Shown here: positions 8,019 through 15,711 of the stretch, piece by piece
How positions within the stretch are numbered: the first letter of the stretch is position 1
How the letters are laid out: each line of letters opens with the position of its first letter
Source of the DNA: an uncultured Pelagibacteraceae bacterium
GTDB taxonomy: Bacteria > Pseudomonadota > Alphaproteobacteria > Pelagibacterales > AG-422-B15
Direction: 5' to 3'
Length of the DNA: 32,743 nt
Assembly (NCBI GenBank): GCA_902517885.1
Contig: CABYDZ010000013.1
Coordinates: 1-32,743, forward strand
Notes under the pieces: generated by a model
Seen by the model: the letters and a program-made list of their open reading frames with translations, nothing else
Told to the model about the DNA's origin: nothing
Databases searched by the model: none
Made by a program: the position numbers and the translations under genes

Positions 8019-8951
8019 TTAAAAGCCGATTTTGTAGCCCATGAAGAAGTTTTCAACATCCGCATTTGAACCCACAGAAGCAACATGATATTCAAGTGAA
8101 GCTTTTACACCTCCACCGAATGACTTTTGCAAGGAAGCAATTGAGCCATCGTCATCAGCTGTTGAGCCAGTATTATCTACATCAAAATACTCGTATTGAA
8201 ATGTTGCTCCCAAGCCAGGAATCTTAGGCGTTTTAACACCTACTACTGTATAGGTGTCACCACTGTCCGAGTCGTATAGACCATAACCGATTGTGAAGCC
8301 TCCAAGTTTAGGTGCTTTAATACCAATCATGTAGTTTTCATCTCCAGTTCTAGAGTCCGTATTGCCTTCATCAACAATACCTCCTTTAACTGAAAAACCA
8401 GCAATCTTTCCTGATATTGAATAAGCCATTATGTCGTCATGACCAGCCGTTGTTCCAAATCCGATACCCGCTTTAGCAGTGAATCCATTTATCTTAGGGG
8501 ATGTATAAACAATTTGGTTATTACTATCAAAACCTGCTGCACCAGTAACGCCATCACCATCTTCATAATCTGCGCTTAGACCTTGAGGTAATTTTCTCGA
8601 GCTTGCAAATGATGATTTTACAGGATGGCTGTCCATACTATCAACAGGACCACCTGAAAGACCATTACCAAAAGAAACTGTGCCCATGTCAGAAATGAAT
8701 GAAATATCAAAATCACCACCTCCACCAGACTCGTAAGCCATGACACCTTCTATGCCCATACCATTATCTAATGTATCTGTGTAAGTCACGTAAGCTGATT
8801 CTGTAATTGATATTCTTTCCTGAGACGCGTAAGTGTCTCCAGATCCCCACAAGCCGTTAAAAGTGCCGCCAACAGTTACATCTGCTTGCGCACTTGAAAG
8901 AGCCATTATACTAGTAAGCGCAGTCGTTGCACTTAAGATTTTTTTATTCAT
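8019..8951 (-). CDS. Outer-membrane porin (Gram-negative porin family)
   Basis: The protein is 310 aa with a signal peptide (MNKKILSATTALTSIMALSS, cleaved after AQA). Alternating short beta strands follow, separated by Gly/Asp/Ser-rich turns, and the chain ends FFMGYKIGF with the terminal Phe typical of outer-membrane beta barrels. Repeated SPKINGFTAKAG, APKLGGFTIGYG and TPKIPGLGATFQYE strands fit a porin barrel. The charge is notably acidic, unlike phosphate-selective OprP/PhoE channels. GGAG six bases before the ATG fixes the start, and a strong terminator follows. It lies among phosphate genes with a weak Pho-box-like site upstream, so phosphate control is possible but unproven. Confidence 0.9.
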   Translation of the reverse strand: MNKKILSATTALTSIMALSSAQADVTVGGTFNGLWGSGDTYASQERISITESAYVTYTDTLDNGMGIEGVMAYESGGGGDFDISFISDMGTVSFGNGLSGGPVDSMDSHPVKSSFASSRKLPQGLSADYEDGDGVTGAAGFDSNNQIVYTSPKINGFTAKAGIGFGTTAGHDDIMAYSISGKIAGFSVKGGIVDEGNTDSRTGDENYMIGIKAPKLGGFTIGYGLYDSDSGDTYTVVGVKTPKIPGLGATFQYEYFDVDNTGSTADDDGSIASLQKSFGGGVKASLEYHVASVGSNADVENFFMGYKIGF

Positions 8952-9083
8952 ATATTACTCCATTAATTAATTAATAAATGAAGTGATACATGAGATTTCA
9001 TAAAATTTTAGTTAAGTAAATATTAACAATTATTAAGGTCTGTTAAAATTTTGTTTCAGATAAATTAATGTTATTTCAATTTT

Positions 9084-9101
9084 GTTAAAATTATATAACA
9101 G
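9084..9101 (-). promoter_or_regulatory. Weak Pho-box-like site in the porin upstream region
   Basis: The 280-base gap 8952-9231 before the porin is extremely AT-rich and holds no gene that I can see. On the minus strand CTGTTATATAATTTTAAC gives one good repeat (CTGTTAT) and one poor one (TTTTAAC). A poor TAACAT -10 stands about ten bases further on. The base composition makes chance matches likely. AATTTTAACA also occurs a second time closer to the gene. Confidence 0.25.
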
Positions 9102-9231
9102 TTTATTTTTTTAAATGTTTAGTAATGTTTTTTTATTTCAAAATTATTTCAGTTTCATTACTTATTAATAATTTTTTATTTAAAATTTATTAAGATGATT
9201 ACTGTATAAAAAATTTTTTTTTGCAGTGTTG

Positions 9232-10239
9232 TTATTTTGCAACGCGTGATGCAGTTTGATGTGACAAAAACAGCTTAGAAACCTCAAACCAATCAAATTT
9301 TTTACTATAATTTAAACAATCGGTACGACTCACTTTTTTCGCCTTCTCAATTGAATTACTTAAATTACGATCAAGAGTGTTATGTTTAAAATTATCAAAA
9401 ACATCATTTGGCCCTGGAACAGGGTATGCGGCCACGGGAATTCCACTGGCGAGAGCCTCGATCATGACCATTCCAAACGTATCTGTTTTACTTGGAAATA
9501 TAAAGATATCTGAAGATGCATAGTACTGTGCCAGTTCATTTCCTTTCTTCGCTCCCACAAAAACTGCATCAGGGTATTTTTTTTCTAGTTTTTTCTTATA
9601 GGGTCCATCACCTACAAGTAATTTTGTACCTTTTAAATCTAATTTAAGAAAATCGTCTAATGATTTTTCCTTAGATATTCTTCCTACGTATAAATAAATT
9701 GGTTTTTCCAAATTGAGATCAATTTTTTTTTGCGGATTAAAGGCTTCTATATCCACGCCTCTGGACCATTTAACTGTCCTTTTAATTCCATGTGAATTAA
9801 GTTCATTTATAATTGAATTAGAGGATACCATTACTGCGCTAGAATTTTTGTGAAACCATTTCAAAATTTTATATGTGAAGGATACAGGTATCTTAACCAT
9901 CGTATTTATGTATTCTGGAAATTTTGTGCAATATGAGGTTGTGAATGAATAATTATTCTTTGAACAATAATTCCTAACCGCTAAGCCAATAGGCCCCTCA
10001 GTAGCAACGTGTATAAAGTCAGGTTTAAACTTCTCAATGATCCCGCCAATTTTGAACCAATGATTAATCGCAAGCTTTATTTCAGGATAAATAATCAATG
10101 GAATTGTAATAAATTTATCTGGAGTTATGTACCTAACCTCATGTCCTTGACCCCTAAGTTTGTCACCAAGTGTTTGATAAGTTCTAACAACACCATTTAT
10201 TTGAGGGAGCCATGCGTCTGATGCGATGAGTATTTTCAA
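9232..10239 (-). CDS. agt: GT4 glycosyltransferase, Agt-like diacylglycerol glycosyltransferase
   Basis: The protein is 335 aa with a GT-B, family-4 fold. It starts MKILIASDAWLPQINGVVRT (nucleotide-sugar transferase N-terminus with the NGV turn), has YLYVGRISKEKSLDDFL opening the C-terminal domain, and carries the GT4 donor motif FPSKTDTFGMVMIEALASG around Glu261. Marine and rhizobial homologues paired with PlcP add sugar to diacylglycerol to make glycolipids under phosphate starvation. The start is a TTG directly following the plcP stop codon, with no intervening bases, so the two are translated from one message. The GT4 call is secure; the Agt role comes from the pairing with plcP. An alternative is another mannosyl- or glucosyltransferase. 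Confidence 0.85.
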   Translation of the reverse strand: MKILIASDAWLPQINGVVRTYQTLGDKLRGQGHEVRYITPDKFITIPLIIYPEIKLAINHWFKIGGIIEKFKPDFIHVATEGPIGLAVRNYCSKNNYSFTTSYCTKFPEYINTMVKIPVSFTYKILKWFHKNSSAVMVSSNSIINELNSHGIKRTVKWSRGVDIEAFNPQKKIDLNLEKPIYLYVGRISKEKSLDDFLKLDLKGTKLLVGDGPYKKKLEKKYPDAVFVGAKKGNELAQYYASSDIFIFPSKTDTFGMVMIEALASGIPVAAYPVPGPNDVFDNFKHNTLDRNLSNSIEKAKKVSRTDCLNYSKKFDWFEVSKLFLSHQTASRVAK

Positions 10240-11058
10240 TTAACTTAATACCTTTACGGAGTCCTTATGTTTGTCAATGACTTCATACTTTTCAACGATA
10301 TCTTTCCAAAAAAGAATTTCCATTGATCCATCAAAATTTTCTACCATAAAAGAACAATTTTCTACCCAGTCCCCATCATTATAGTAATGAACTCCGTTTA
10401 TCATTCGATGTGAAGCGTGATGAATATGTCCGCAAATAACGCCCTTTAGATCTTTCTTTTTTGCGTAACCTGCAACTATTTCTTCGTATTTATTAATATA
10501 AGAAACAGCATTTTTTACTTTTAATTTTAGATACTTTGATAACGACCAATATTTCAAACCCAATAATAATCTTAACTGGTTAAATCTTCTATTTAGCCAT
10601 AAAGCGAAATCGTATGCGCTAGCGCCAAGATGGGCTAACCAGGGTGCGATATTGATAATCGAATCAAATTTATCTCCATGCAGTACAAGATATTCAGATC
10701 CATCTACTGTCCTATGTTTGATCTCATTAACTACTCTAATGTCGCCAAGTGTTATTGGCACAAATTTTCTAACAAGCTCATCATGATTTCCTGATACATA
10801 AAGGACTTTAGTTCCGTGTCGTGCTTTTCTTAGAATTTTTTGTATTACATCACTGTGGCTTTGTGGCCAGTACCATCTATTTTTAAGTCGCCACCCATCT
10901 ATAATATCTCCAACTAAATATAAGTAATCTGATCTGGTGTTTTTTAAAAACTCAAGTAACTGTTCAGCTTGACAGCCTTTTGATCCTAAATGAATATCTG
11001 AAATAAATATGGAACGATATTTTAGGAGAGGAATAACATTATTTTTTTTGTTGACCAT
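10240..11058 (-). CDS. plcP: PlcP-type metallophosphoesterase (phospholipase C of lipid remodelling)
   Basis: The protein is 272 aa. The dinuclear metal motifs of the calcineurin-like fold run in order: SDIHLGSKG (Asp21, His23), VGDIIDGWRL (Asp51), SGNHDE (90-95), LHGDKFD (His127) and CGHIHHASHR (210-217). The family is COG2908-like, close to LpxH. The RYWYWPQ-like stretch at 61-66 and the adjacent Agt gene point to PlcP, which cleaves head groups from phosphatidylglycerol and phosphatidylethanolamine to leave diacylglycerol and spare phosphorus. An LpxH role in lipid A synthesis is less likely given the context. It is the first gene of plcP-agt and its upstream region carries inverted CTGTCAT/ATGACAA elements. 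Confidence 0.88.
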   Translation of the reverse strand: MVNKKNNVIPLLKYRSIFISDIHLGSKGCQAEQLLEFLKNTRSDYLYLVGDIIDGWRLKNRWYWPQSHSDVIQKILRKARHGTKVLYVSGNHDELVRKFVPITLGDIRVVNEIKHRTVDGSEYLVLHGDKFDSIINIAPWLAHLGASAYDFALWLNRRFNQLRLLLGLKYWSLSKYLKLKVKNAVSYINKYEEIVAGYAKKKDLKGVICGHIHHASHRMINGVHYYNDGDWVENCSFMVENFDGSMEILFWKDIVEKYEVIDKHKDSVKVLS

Positions 11059-11138
11059 AAATCTGGTAAAAAAGAATCAATTTGCATTACATTACCAATA
11101 ATTTGTGAAAGATTTGTTAAACTATACTTTCTTGAAGT

Positions 11139-11173
11139 CTGTCATAAATTTTTAATATTTTTGTAATTATAAT
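11139..11173 (+). promoter_or_regulatory. Pho-box-like element with a perfect -10, facing away from plcP
   Basis: On the plus strand CTGTCAT (11139-11145, a perfect repeat), AAAT and TTTTAAT (a poor second repeat) make an 18-base Pho-box-like site. Eleven bases later comes a perfect TATAAT (11168-11173), the spacing expected of PhoB-activated promoters. A second, inverted half (ATGACAA, 11172-11178) could serve plcP on the minus strand. No protein-coding gene lies downstream on the plus strand. Confidence 0.4.
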
Positions 11174-11179
11174 GACAAT

Positions 11180-11275
11180 ATTAAAAAATATAGTTTGTTC
11201 GAGTAACTTAGAGAAAAGAAAACTTCCCCATTTATCCCTCCACCCTTCAATTAAAAAAATGGGGAAGTTTTAGTC
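11180..11275 (+). ncRNA. Candidate small RNA in the plcP-znuA gap
   Basis: If the Pho-type promoter at 11139-11173 is real, transcription would start near 11180. It would pass through about 40 unstructured bases into a 15-base-pair perfect hairpin (arms 11219-11233 and 11257-11271) ending in TTTT. The 23-base loop holds CCCTCCACCC, complementary to Shine-Dalgarno sequences and reminiscent of the C-rich loops of alphaproteobacterial small RNAs. No ORF is evident. The same hairpin also makes a good znuA terminator on the other strand, which is the simpler explanation. Confidence 0.3.
11209..11271 (-). terminator. Rho-independent terminator after znuA
   Basis: A perfect 15-base-pair inverted repeat (11257-11271 with 11219-11233) encloses a 23-base loop. 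On the minus strand it ends GGGGAAGTTTTCTTTTCTC, a good T-rich tail. It sits 45 bases past the znuA stop and would prevent read-through into plcP. Confidence 0.75.
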
Positions 11276-11316
11276 TAAAATATTTTATTTATTGACTGCC
11301 TTATCTTGATAAGCTC

Positions 11317-12324
11317 CTAACAACTTTCAAATGATGATGCCATATCGCTTATAAGATCAAAATACAGATCTTTTCCAGGCTCTAGTTCAGCTCCTAACGG
11401 ATCGAGAACCTCAGCTTTCACGCCTGTGTCACTAGCAATTGTTTCAGCGATCGTTGGATTAAACTGAGGCTCAGAGAATAGGCAGTTAACACCCTCGCGT
11501 TCAATGACCTCTCTAATTTCAGAAAGCTGCTTAGCACCTGGCAATATTTCAGGATTTACTGTGAGTGCGCCGATTACTTCGATTCCAAAACGTTGCTCAA
11601 AATATTGATAAGCATCATGGAATACAACATAAGTGGCATCCTTATTTATCTTGCCTCTTGTATCACTTATAAGTTGATCAAGTTCATTCAGAGCTTTGGC
11701 TGCATTTGCTTCATATTTTGATGCATTTGCAGGATCAATTTCTGATATTTCTTTTGCTGCTATTTGAACAATAGTCTTTGCAATTTCAGGATCTAGCCAA
11801 AAGTGAATATCAAATTCACCATGGTTATGACCGTCATGATGTGCGTGCTCGTCATGTTCGTCACCATGTTCTTCATGTTCGTCATGTTCGTCACCATGTT
11901 CGTCACCATGTTCTTCGTGTTCGTCATGTTCGTCACCATGCTCATCATGGTCATCAAATACATTTTTTTCCCTAAATTTGAGCATTTCAATATCTTCTGA
12001 TTCCATCAATGTTACCTGCTTTGCATCTTTTGCAATTGATTCCAGAGGTGTTTCTAGAAATGACTCCAAGTCCTCGCCAATCCAGAACACAATATCTGCT
12101 TCCTGAAGCATTGTTGCGTGAGATGGCTTCAATTGAAAAGTATGTGGCGAAGAGCTGCCATCTACTAATAAGCCAGGCGTTCCTACTCCATCCATAACAT
12201 AACTAATTAATGAATGTATCGGCTTAATTGATGCTACAACTTTTGTTTCAGCTTTTGCGTAAGAAATAAACGTTAATAGAGAAATAGTAGATAAGATTAA
12301 TCCAAATTTAAGTTGTAATTTCAT
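11317..12324 (-). CDS. znuA: ZnuA, periplasmic zinc-binding protein
   Basis: The protein is 335 aa of the cluster A-I metal-binding family with a signal peptide (to about residue 25, YAKA-ET). Likely zinc ligands are His61 (SSPHTFQLKPS), His174 (FDIHFWLDPE), His236 (VFHDAYQYF) and Asp308 (LDPLG). A His/Asp/Glu loop of about 45 residues (124-168) holds 15 histidines between the first two ligands and marks zinc rather than manganese specificity. Cys281 and the terminal Cys335 match the disulfide pair of ZnuA. It delivers zinc to ZnuB. It diverges from znuC-znuB-zur across a 72-base gap with a Zur operator and ends at a strong terminator. Confidence 0.96.
   Translation of the reverse strand: MKLQLKFGLILSTISLLTFISYAKAETKVVASIKPIHSLISYVMDGVGTPGLLVDGSSSPHTFQLKPSHATMLQEADIVFWIGEDLESFLETPLESIAKDAKQVTLMESEDIEMLKFREKNVFDDHDEHGDEHDEHEEHGDEHGDEHDEHEEHGDEHDEHAHHDGHNHGEFDIHFWLDPEIAKTIVQIAAKEISEIDPANASKYEANAAKALNELDQLISDTRGKINKDATYVVFHDAYQYFEQRFGIEVIGALTVNPEILPGAKQLSEIREVIEREGVNCLFSEPQFNPTIAETIASDTGVKAEVLDPLGAELEPGKDLYFDLISDMASSFESC
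11854..11937 (-). repeat. Two-copy 42-bp tandem repeat in the znuA histidine loop
   Basis: Units 11854-11895 and 11896-11937 are identical except for one base. Each encodes the same 14 residues, GDEHDEHEEHGDEH (ZnuA residues 130-143 and 144-157). Shorter GDEH/DEH sub-repeats flank and fill the units, so length variation by replication slippage is likely. Confidence 0.9.
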
Positions 12325-12347
12325 AGATATATTGCTTTCATAATAGT

Positions 12348-12376
12348 TTGAGTATAGCGTTATATTATAACATAAT
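12348..12376 (+). promoter_or_regulatory. Zur operator inside the znuC promoter, shared with znuA
   Basis: GTTATATTATAAC (12359-12371) is a perfect 6-1-6 palindrome matching the core of known Zur boxes. For znuC, TTGAGT (12348-12353) and CATAAT (12371-12376) flank it with a 17-base spacer, so bound Zur would block RNA polymerase. On the other strand TATAAC within the same palindrome can serve as the znuA -10, with TTGTTA 16 bases upstream. A nearly identical operator precedes zrgA. Confidence 0.8.
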
Positions 12377-12396
12377 TATTTAACAAGCATTTTTTC

Positions 12397-13146
12397 ATGA
12401 AAGACAATGACCTTTTAGTAAAAGTATCTGATGCCGGATTGTATAAGAATGGCAAATGGCTTGTGAAGGGTGTAAATTTAAATATTACAAAAGGTAAAAT
12501 TGTTACTTTAATTGGTCCAAACGGCTCAGGTAAAACCACCACTGCTAAAATAGCTCTCGGTCTTTACAAAAACATTGAGGGCACAGTTGAAAGATTAACA
12601 AATAAAATTTCTTACGTACCACAAAAAGTTTCAATTGACTGGACATTACCTGTAAGAGTTATTGATTTTATGGTCTTAACTCAGGACCTTCAAGATCAAG
12701 AAATAAACGATGCTTTGAACTTAACAGGCGTTGAGCACCTTAAAAATAATAATCTGAGAGAATTATCAGGTGGTGAATTTCAAAGAGTTCTTCTGGCACG
12801 AGCAATTGCAAAGAAACCAGACCTTTTGGTACTTGATGAGCCTGTACAGGGTGTCGATTTTACAGGTGAAGTTGAATTATATGCATTGATAAAAAAAATA
12901 TCCGAAACACTACAGTGTGGAATACTGTTAATTTCACACGATCTACATGTTGTTATGTCTGCTACGGACTATGTCGTTTGTCTTAATGGGCATGTTTGTT
13001 GCTCAGGAACGCCAGTAGCTGTTGCTCAAAACAAAGAATATAAAGAACTTTTTGGAGAAAAATCATCTCAGCTTCTTTCTCTCTATGAACATGAGCATGA
13101 TCATGTTCATGACTCAGATGGTAACATCGTGAAAGAAGTAAAATGA
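12397..13146 (+). CDS. znuC: ZnuC, zinc ABC transporter ATPase
   Basis: The protein is 249 aa. Walker A is GPNGSGKT (40-47), the signature LSGGEFQR (123-130), Walker B LLVLDEP (143-149), and the switch His is in LLISHD (177-182). A His-rich tail (YEHEHDHVHD, residues 230-239) is a known feature of ZnuC proteins. It powers zinc import through ZnuB. It diverges from znuA across a Zur operator and overlaps znuB by the four bases ATGA. The message would have a short leader without a good Shine-Dalgarno sequence. Confidence 0.95.
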   Translation: MKDNDLLVKVSDAGLYKNGKWLVKGVNLNITKGKIVTLIGPNGSGKTTTAKIALGLYKNIEGTVERLTNKISYVPQKVSIDWTLPVRVIDFMVLTQDLQDQEINDALNLTGVEHLKNNNLRELSGGEFQRVLLARAIAKKPDLLVLDEPVQGVDFTGEVELYALIKKISETLQCGILLISHDLHVVMSATDYVVCLNGHVCCSGTPVAVAQNKEYKELFGEKSSQLLSLYEHEHDHVHDSDGNIVKEVK

Positions 13147-13940
13147 CTATCTTTGATGACTTTTTATTTAGAGCGCTGATCGCTGGGATTGGAATTGCCC
13201 TAGTTACCGGTCCTCTAGGATGCTTTGTTGTTTGGCGAAGACTTTCATTCTTTGGGGATACACTAGCGCACTCGGCATTGTTAGGTGTAATATTATCGAT
13301 ATCATTTGATATAAACATTTCACTATCAATATTTGCTGTTTCATCATTAGTTGCATTAATTTTATTGAGATTACAAAATACAACAAATTTAGCAGGCGAT
13401 GCACTACTGGGGCTCCTCTCGCACTCATCTTTAGCCATTGGGTTACTAGTCTTAGGATTTTTAACATTCATAAGGTTTGACATCATGGGGGTACTTTTTG
13501 GCGATATACTGTCGGTAAATATAAATGACTTGATCATCATATGGGCAGGTGGTGCAATAATACTTTTCGTATTATGGCTAATATGGAAACCTTTATTTGC
13601 CTCAACGGTAAATTATGAGTTGGCTGAAGCTGAGGGCATGAATCCAAAACGAGTTAATGCTATATTTACAATATTATTGGCAGCTCTTATTGCAATTTCT
13701 ATCAAAATGGTAGGTCTTCTCTTAATAACTGGGATGCTTATTATTCCATGTGCAATGGCGCGTAATTTATCAAATAATCCTAAACAAATGGTTGTTTTGT
13801 CAATTATAGGAGGATTATTATCAGTATTTGTTGGACTTTATGCATCTTTCGAAATCAATACATCATCGGGCCCTACTATTGTCACAGTTGCAATAATTTT
13901 ATTTATTTTATCATTATCCAGAATTAGAAAAAAATATTAA
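13143..13940 (+). CDS. znuB: ZnuB, zinc ABC transporter permease
   Basis: The protein is 265 aa with about eight membrane helices, typical of the ABC-3 permease family. Family segments include FLFRALIAGIGIALVTGPLGC, VWRRLSFFGDTLAHSALLGV, LGLLSHSSLAIGLL, ELAEAEGMNPKRVN and LLITGMLIIPCAMARNLS. It forms the zinc channel in the inner membrane with ZnuC. The start overlaps the znuC stop (ATGA) and the gene ends 11 bases before zur. Confidence 0.95.
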   Translation: MTIFDDFLFRALIAGIGIALVTGPLGCFVVWRRLSFFGDTLAHSALLGVILSISFDINISLSIFAVSSLVALILLRLQNTTNLAGDALLGLLSHSSLAIGLLVLGFLTFIRFDIMGVLFGDILSVNINDLIIIWAGGAIILFVLWLIWKPLFASTVNYELAEAEGMNPKRVNAIFTILLAALIAISIKMVGLLLITGMLIIPCAMARNLSNNPKQMVVLSIIGGLLSVFVGLYASFEINTSSGPTIVTVAIILFILSLSRIRKKY

Positions 13941-13951
13941 AATAGCAAGCA

Positions 13952-14353
13952 ATGGAAAATAAACAGAAACCACTGTCCAAAAATCAAAAGATCATTCTTG
14001 AATACATTCAAAAAAACAAGAAGCCTGTTAAAGCGTATTCAATTTTATCTAATGTACAAAAAAAAGGGATTAATGCCCCACCTCAAGTTTACAGAGCTTT
14101 AGATAAGTTAATTGAAATTGGTAAAATTCATAAAGTAGAAAGTCAAAATTCATTTGTTGCATGCAAAACTTCAGATTGTGAAACACCTCACGCTACTGCA
14201 TTTTCAATATGTGATAGTTGTGATGAAGTCTCAGAAATAAATGACCCTAAACTCTTTAAATATTTATTAGATTTTAAGGATAATAGTGGAATCAAATTTG
14301 ACGGCTACAATCTAGAATTCTTTGGCACCTGCAAATCCTGCGAAACATCTTAA
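13952..14353 (+). CDS. zur: Zur, zinc-responsive Fur-family repressor
   Basis: The protein is 133 aa of the Fur family. The N-terminal winged helix has the recognition-helix region APPQVYRALDKLIEIGKIHKV. Structural zinc Cys pairs are visible as CDSC (87-90) and CKSC (127-130), with further candidate ligands Cys71, Cys76 and His80. With zinc bound it represses the zinc uptake genes. Its place as the last gene of znuC-znuB-zur and the two Zur-type palindromes nearby support Zur over Fur. Co-transcription with the operator at 12359-12371 implies autoregulation. Confidence 0.92.
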   Translation: MENKQKPLSKNQKIILEYIQKNKKPVKAYSILSNVQKKGINAPPQVYRALDKLIEIGKIHKVESQNSFVACKTSDCETPHATAFSICDSCDEVSEINDPKLFKYLLDFKDNSGIKFDGYNLEFFGTCKSCETS

Positions 14354-14375
14354 GGCAAAAATCATCCATTAATTG

Positions 14376-14396
14376 AATTGTTATATAATAACAATT
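14376..14396 (+). promoter_or_regulatory. Zur operator upstream of zrgA
   Basis: Arms AATTGTTAT (14376-14384) and ATAACAATT (14388-14396) form a perfect 9-3-9 palindrome. Its core GTTATATAATAAC (14380-14392) differs at one base from the znuA/znuC operator. It lies about 60 bases before zrgA. The rest of the 100-base gap is AT-rich and holds no other feature apart from the AGAGG ribosome site. Confidence 0.8.
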
Positions 14397-14454
14397 TTAT
14401 CTAGATTAAATAATTTTTTAAAGATAATATATTTTTTTTCACATAGAGGCTCAT

Positions 14455-15021
14455 ATGAAATACATAATATATATATTACTCTCATTTAATTTAACGACTT
14501 TTACAATCAGTGCTGAAGAGACGAGACAAGTTGATAAGCACGAACATGGCGTGGGTGAGTTAAATATTGCCGTTGAAGGATCGACAATTGAGTTTGAATT
14601 TATGATACCTGGAGCCGATATTGTAGGTTTTGAATATGTAGCAAAAAGTGATGATGACATTGCTAAAATTAATCAAGCTTTGAAAACATTTGATGATTAC
14701 ACAAATATATTCACTCTACCAAGTAATAGTCTTTGCGAATTAAACGGTCAGAAAGTTGCTTTAAAGGAAGAAGATGAGCACGATGACCATGACGAACACG
14801 ATGACCAAGATGAGCATGCTGAAGAAAATCATAATGAGTTTTATGCAAAATATTCATTTGAATGCGGCAACATAAATGCCATTAAAGAGGTAAATTTTCC
14901 TTATTTTGCTACTTTCACGAATTCTGGTGAGTTAGAGGTTCAGTTTATTTCAAATATGGGGTCTACTAGCTTTGAGGTAGAAGGAGATGAACCTTCAATT
15001 AACACAGATGGAAAAATCTAA
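14455..15021 (+). CDS. zrgA: ZrgA-like DUF2796 periplasmic zinc-binding protein
   Basis: The protein is 188 aa with a signal peptide (about 1-20). The DUF2796/ZrgA signature follows: DKHEHGVGELNIAVEG, then IEFEFMIPGADIVGFEY. A His/Asp/Glu stretch (residues 105-127, EEDEHDDHDEHDDQDEHAEE) is a likely zinc sponge. Cys94 and Cys137 may pair. In Vibrio cholerae ZrgA belongs to a second zinc uptake system. Here it follows a Zur operator, has AGAGG five bases before its ATG, and overlaps the next ABC gene. The family call is strong. Whether it captures zinc for import or buffers it in the periplasm is inferred. Confidence 0.88.
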   Translation: MKYIIYILLSFNLTTFTISAEETRQVDKHEHGVGELNIAVEGSTIEFEFMIPGADIVGFEYVAKSDDDIAKINQALKTFDDYTNIFTLPSNSLCELNGQKVALKEEDEHDDHDEHDDQDEHAEENHNEFYAKYSFECGNINAIKEVNFPYFATFTNSGELEVQFISNMGSTSFEVEGDEPSINTDGKI

Positions 15022-15709
15022 TTTGAATGAAAAAACGATACAAATTGATTCTGTAAAGTTTCATTGGTCAAATAAAAGCAAATTTAAACTTCATATTCCA
15101 GAGCTATCAGTTGACAAAGGAGAAAAAGTATTACTTTTGGGCGAGAGTGGTTCTGGCAAAACAACCCTACTCTCACTTATCTGTGGATTTTTAACTCCCC
15201 TTTCAGGCAAAATTCAATTGAATGAAAAGCTGATTAATGACTTATCAGCAACAAAAAGAGATCAATATAGATCCGACAACATTGGTATTATATTTCAGCA
15301 ATTTAATTTACTCCCATATGCAAATGTGATCGATAATATTTTGTTACCACTTTATTTTTCAAAATTAAGGTCTGCAAACGTCAGCAATCAAAGAGAAACA
15401 GCGATTAGTATTTGTCAATCTTTACGTTTGCCCGAAGACGTTGTTAACATGAAAGCAAGTGAATTGAGCGTTGGTCAACAACAGAGGGTTGCTGTTGCAA
15501 GAGCATTAATTGGAAATCCTCCATTGGTCATAGCCGATGAACCTACATCCTCTTTGGATACAGACGCACAAACTATATTTCTGGATTTAATGTTCTCTCA
15601 AGTTGCAAGCAGCAATTCAACTTTATTAATGGTTTCTCATGATAAATCTTTAAGCTCTAAGTTTGATAGAGTTATAGATATGAAAAATGTCTCGGTGAAA
15701 GAACAATAA
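14987..15709 (+). CDS. LolD/MacB-type ABC ATPase of the zrg cluster
   Basis: The protein is 240 aa. Walker A is GESGSGKT (52-59), the Q loop FQQFNLLPY, the signature LSVGQQQRV, Walker B LVIADEP and the switch His is in MVSHD. The sequence resembles ATPases of LolCDE/MacB-type transporters, which pair with FtsX-like permeases such as the next gene, 2 bases away. The start is uncertain. The ATG at 14987 has AAGGAG abutting it with no spacer. The ATG at 15008 has no clear ribosome site, but the overlap with zrgA would allow coupled translation. Both lie before the conserved domain. It probably drives zinc-related transport or energises handling of periplasmic zinc proteins. Confidence 0.88.
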   Translation: MNLQLTQMEKSNLNEKTIQIDSVKFHWSNKSKFKLHIPELSVDKGEKVLLLGESGSGKTTLLSLICGFLTPLSGKIQLNEKLINDLSATKRDQYRSDNIGIIFQQFNLLPYANVIDNILLPLYFSKLRSANVSNQRETAISICQSLRLPEDVVNMKASELSVGQQQRVAVARALIGNPPLVIADEPTSSLDTDAQTIFLDLMFSQVASSNSTLLMVSHDKSLSSKFDRVIDMKNVSVKEQ

Positions 15710-15711
15710 AG

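Noticed and set aside
11209-11256. Possible G-quadruplex on the minus strand (GGG, GG, GGG and GGGG runs)
   Set aside because: One run has only two Gs and another belongs to the 15-base-pair hairpin stem, which should form instead.
11778-12000. Several 60-65 residue ORFs on both strands rich in His, Arg, Met or Val
   Set aside because: They are frame shadows of the repetitive znuA histidine loop, where GDEH codon repeats leave every frame open.
12983-13540. A 185-residue open frame antisense to znuC/znuB
   Set aside because: It lies wholly over two well-identified genes, has no domain or ribosome site, and reads as low-complexity Asn/Ser/Ile sequence.
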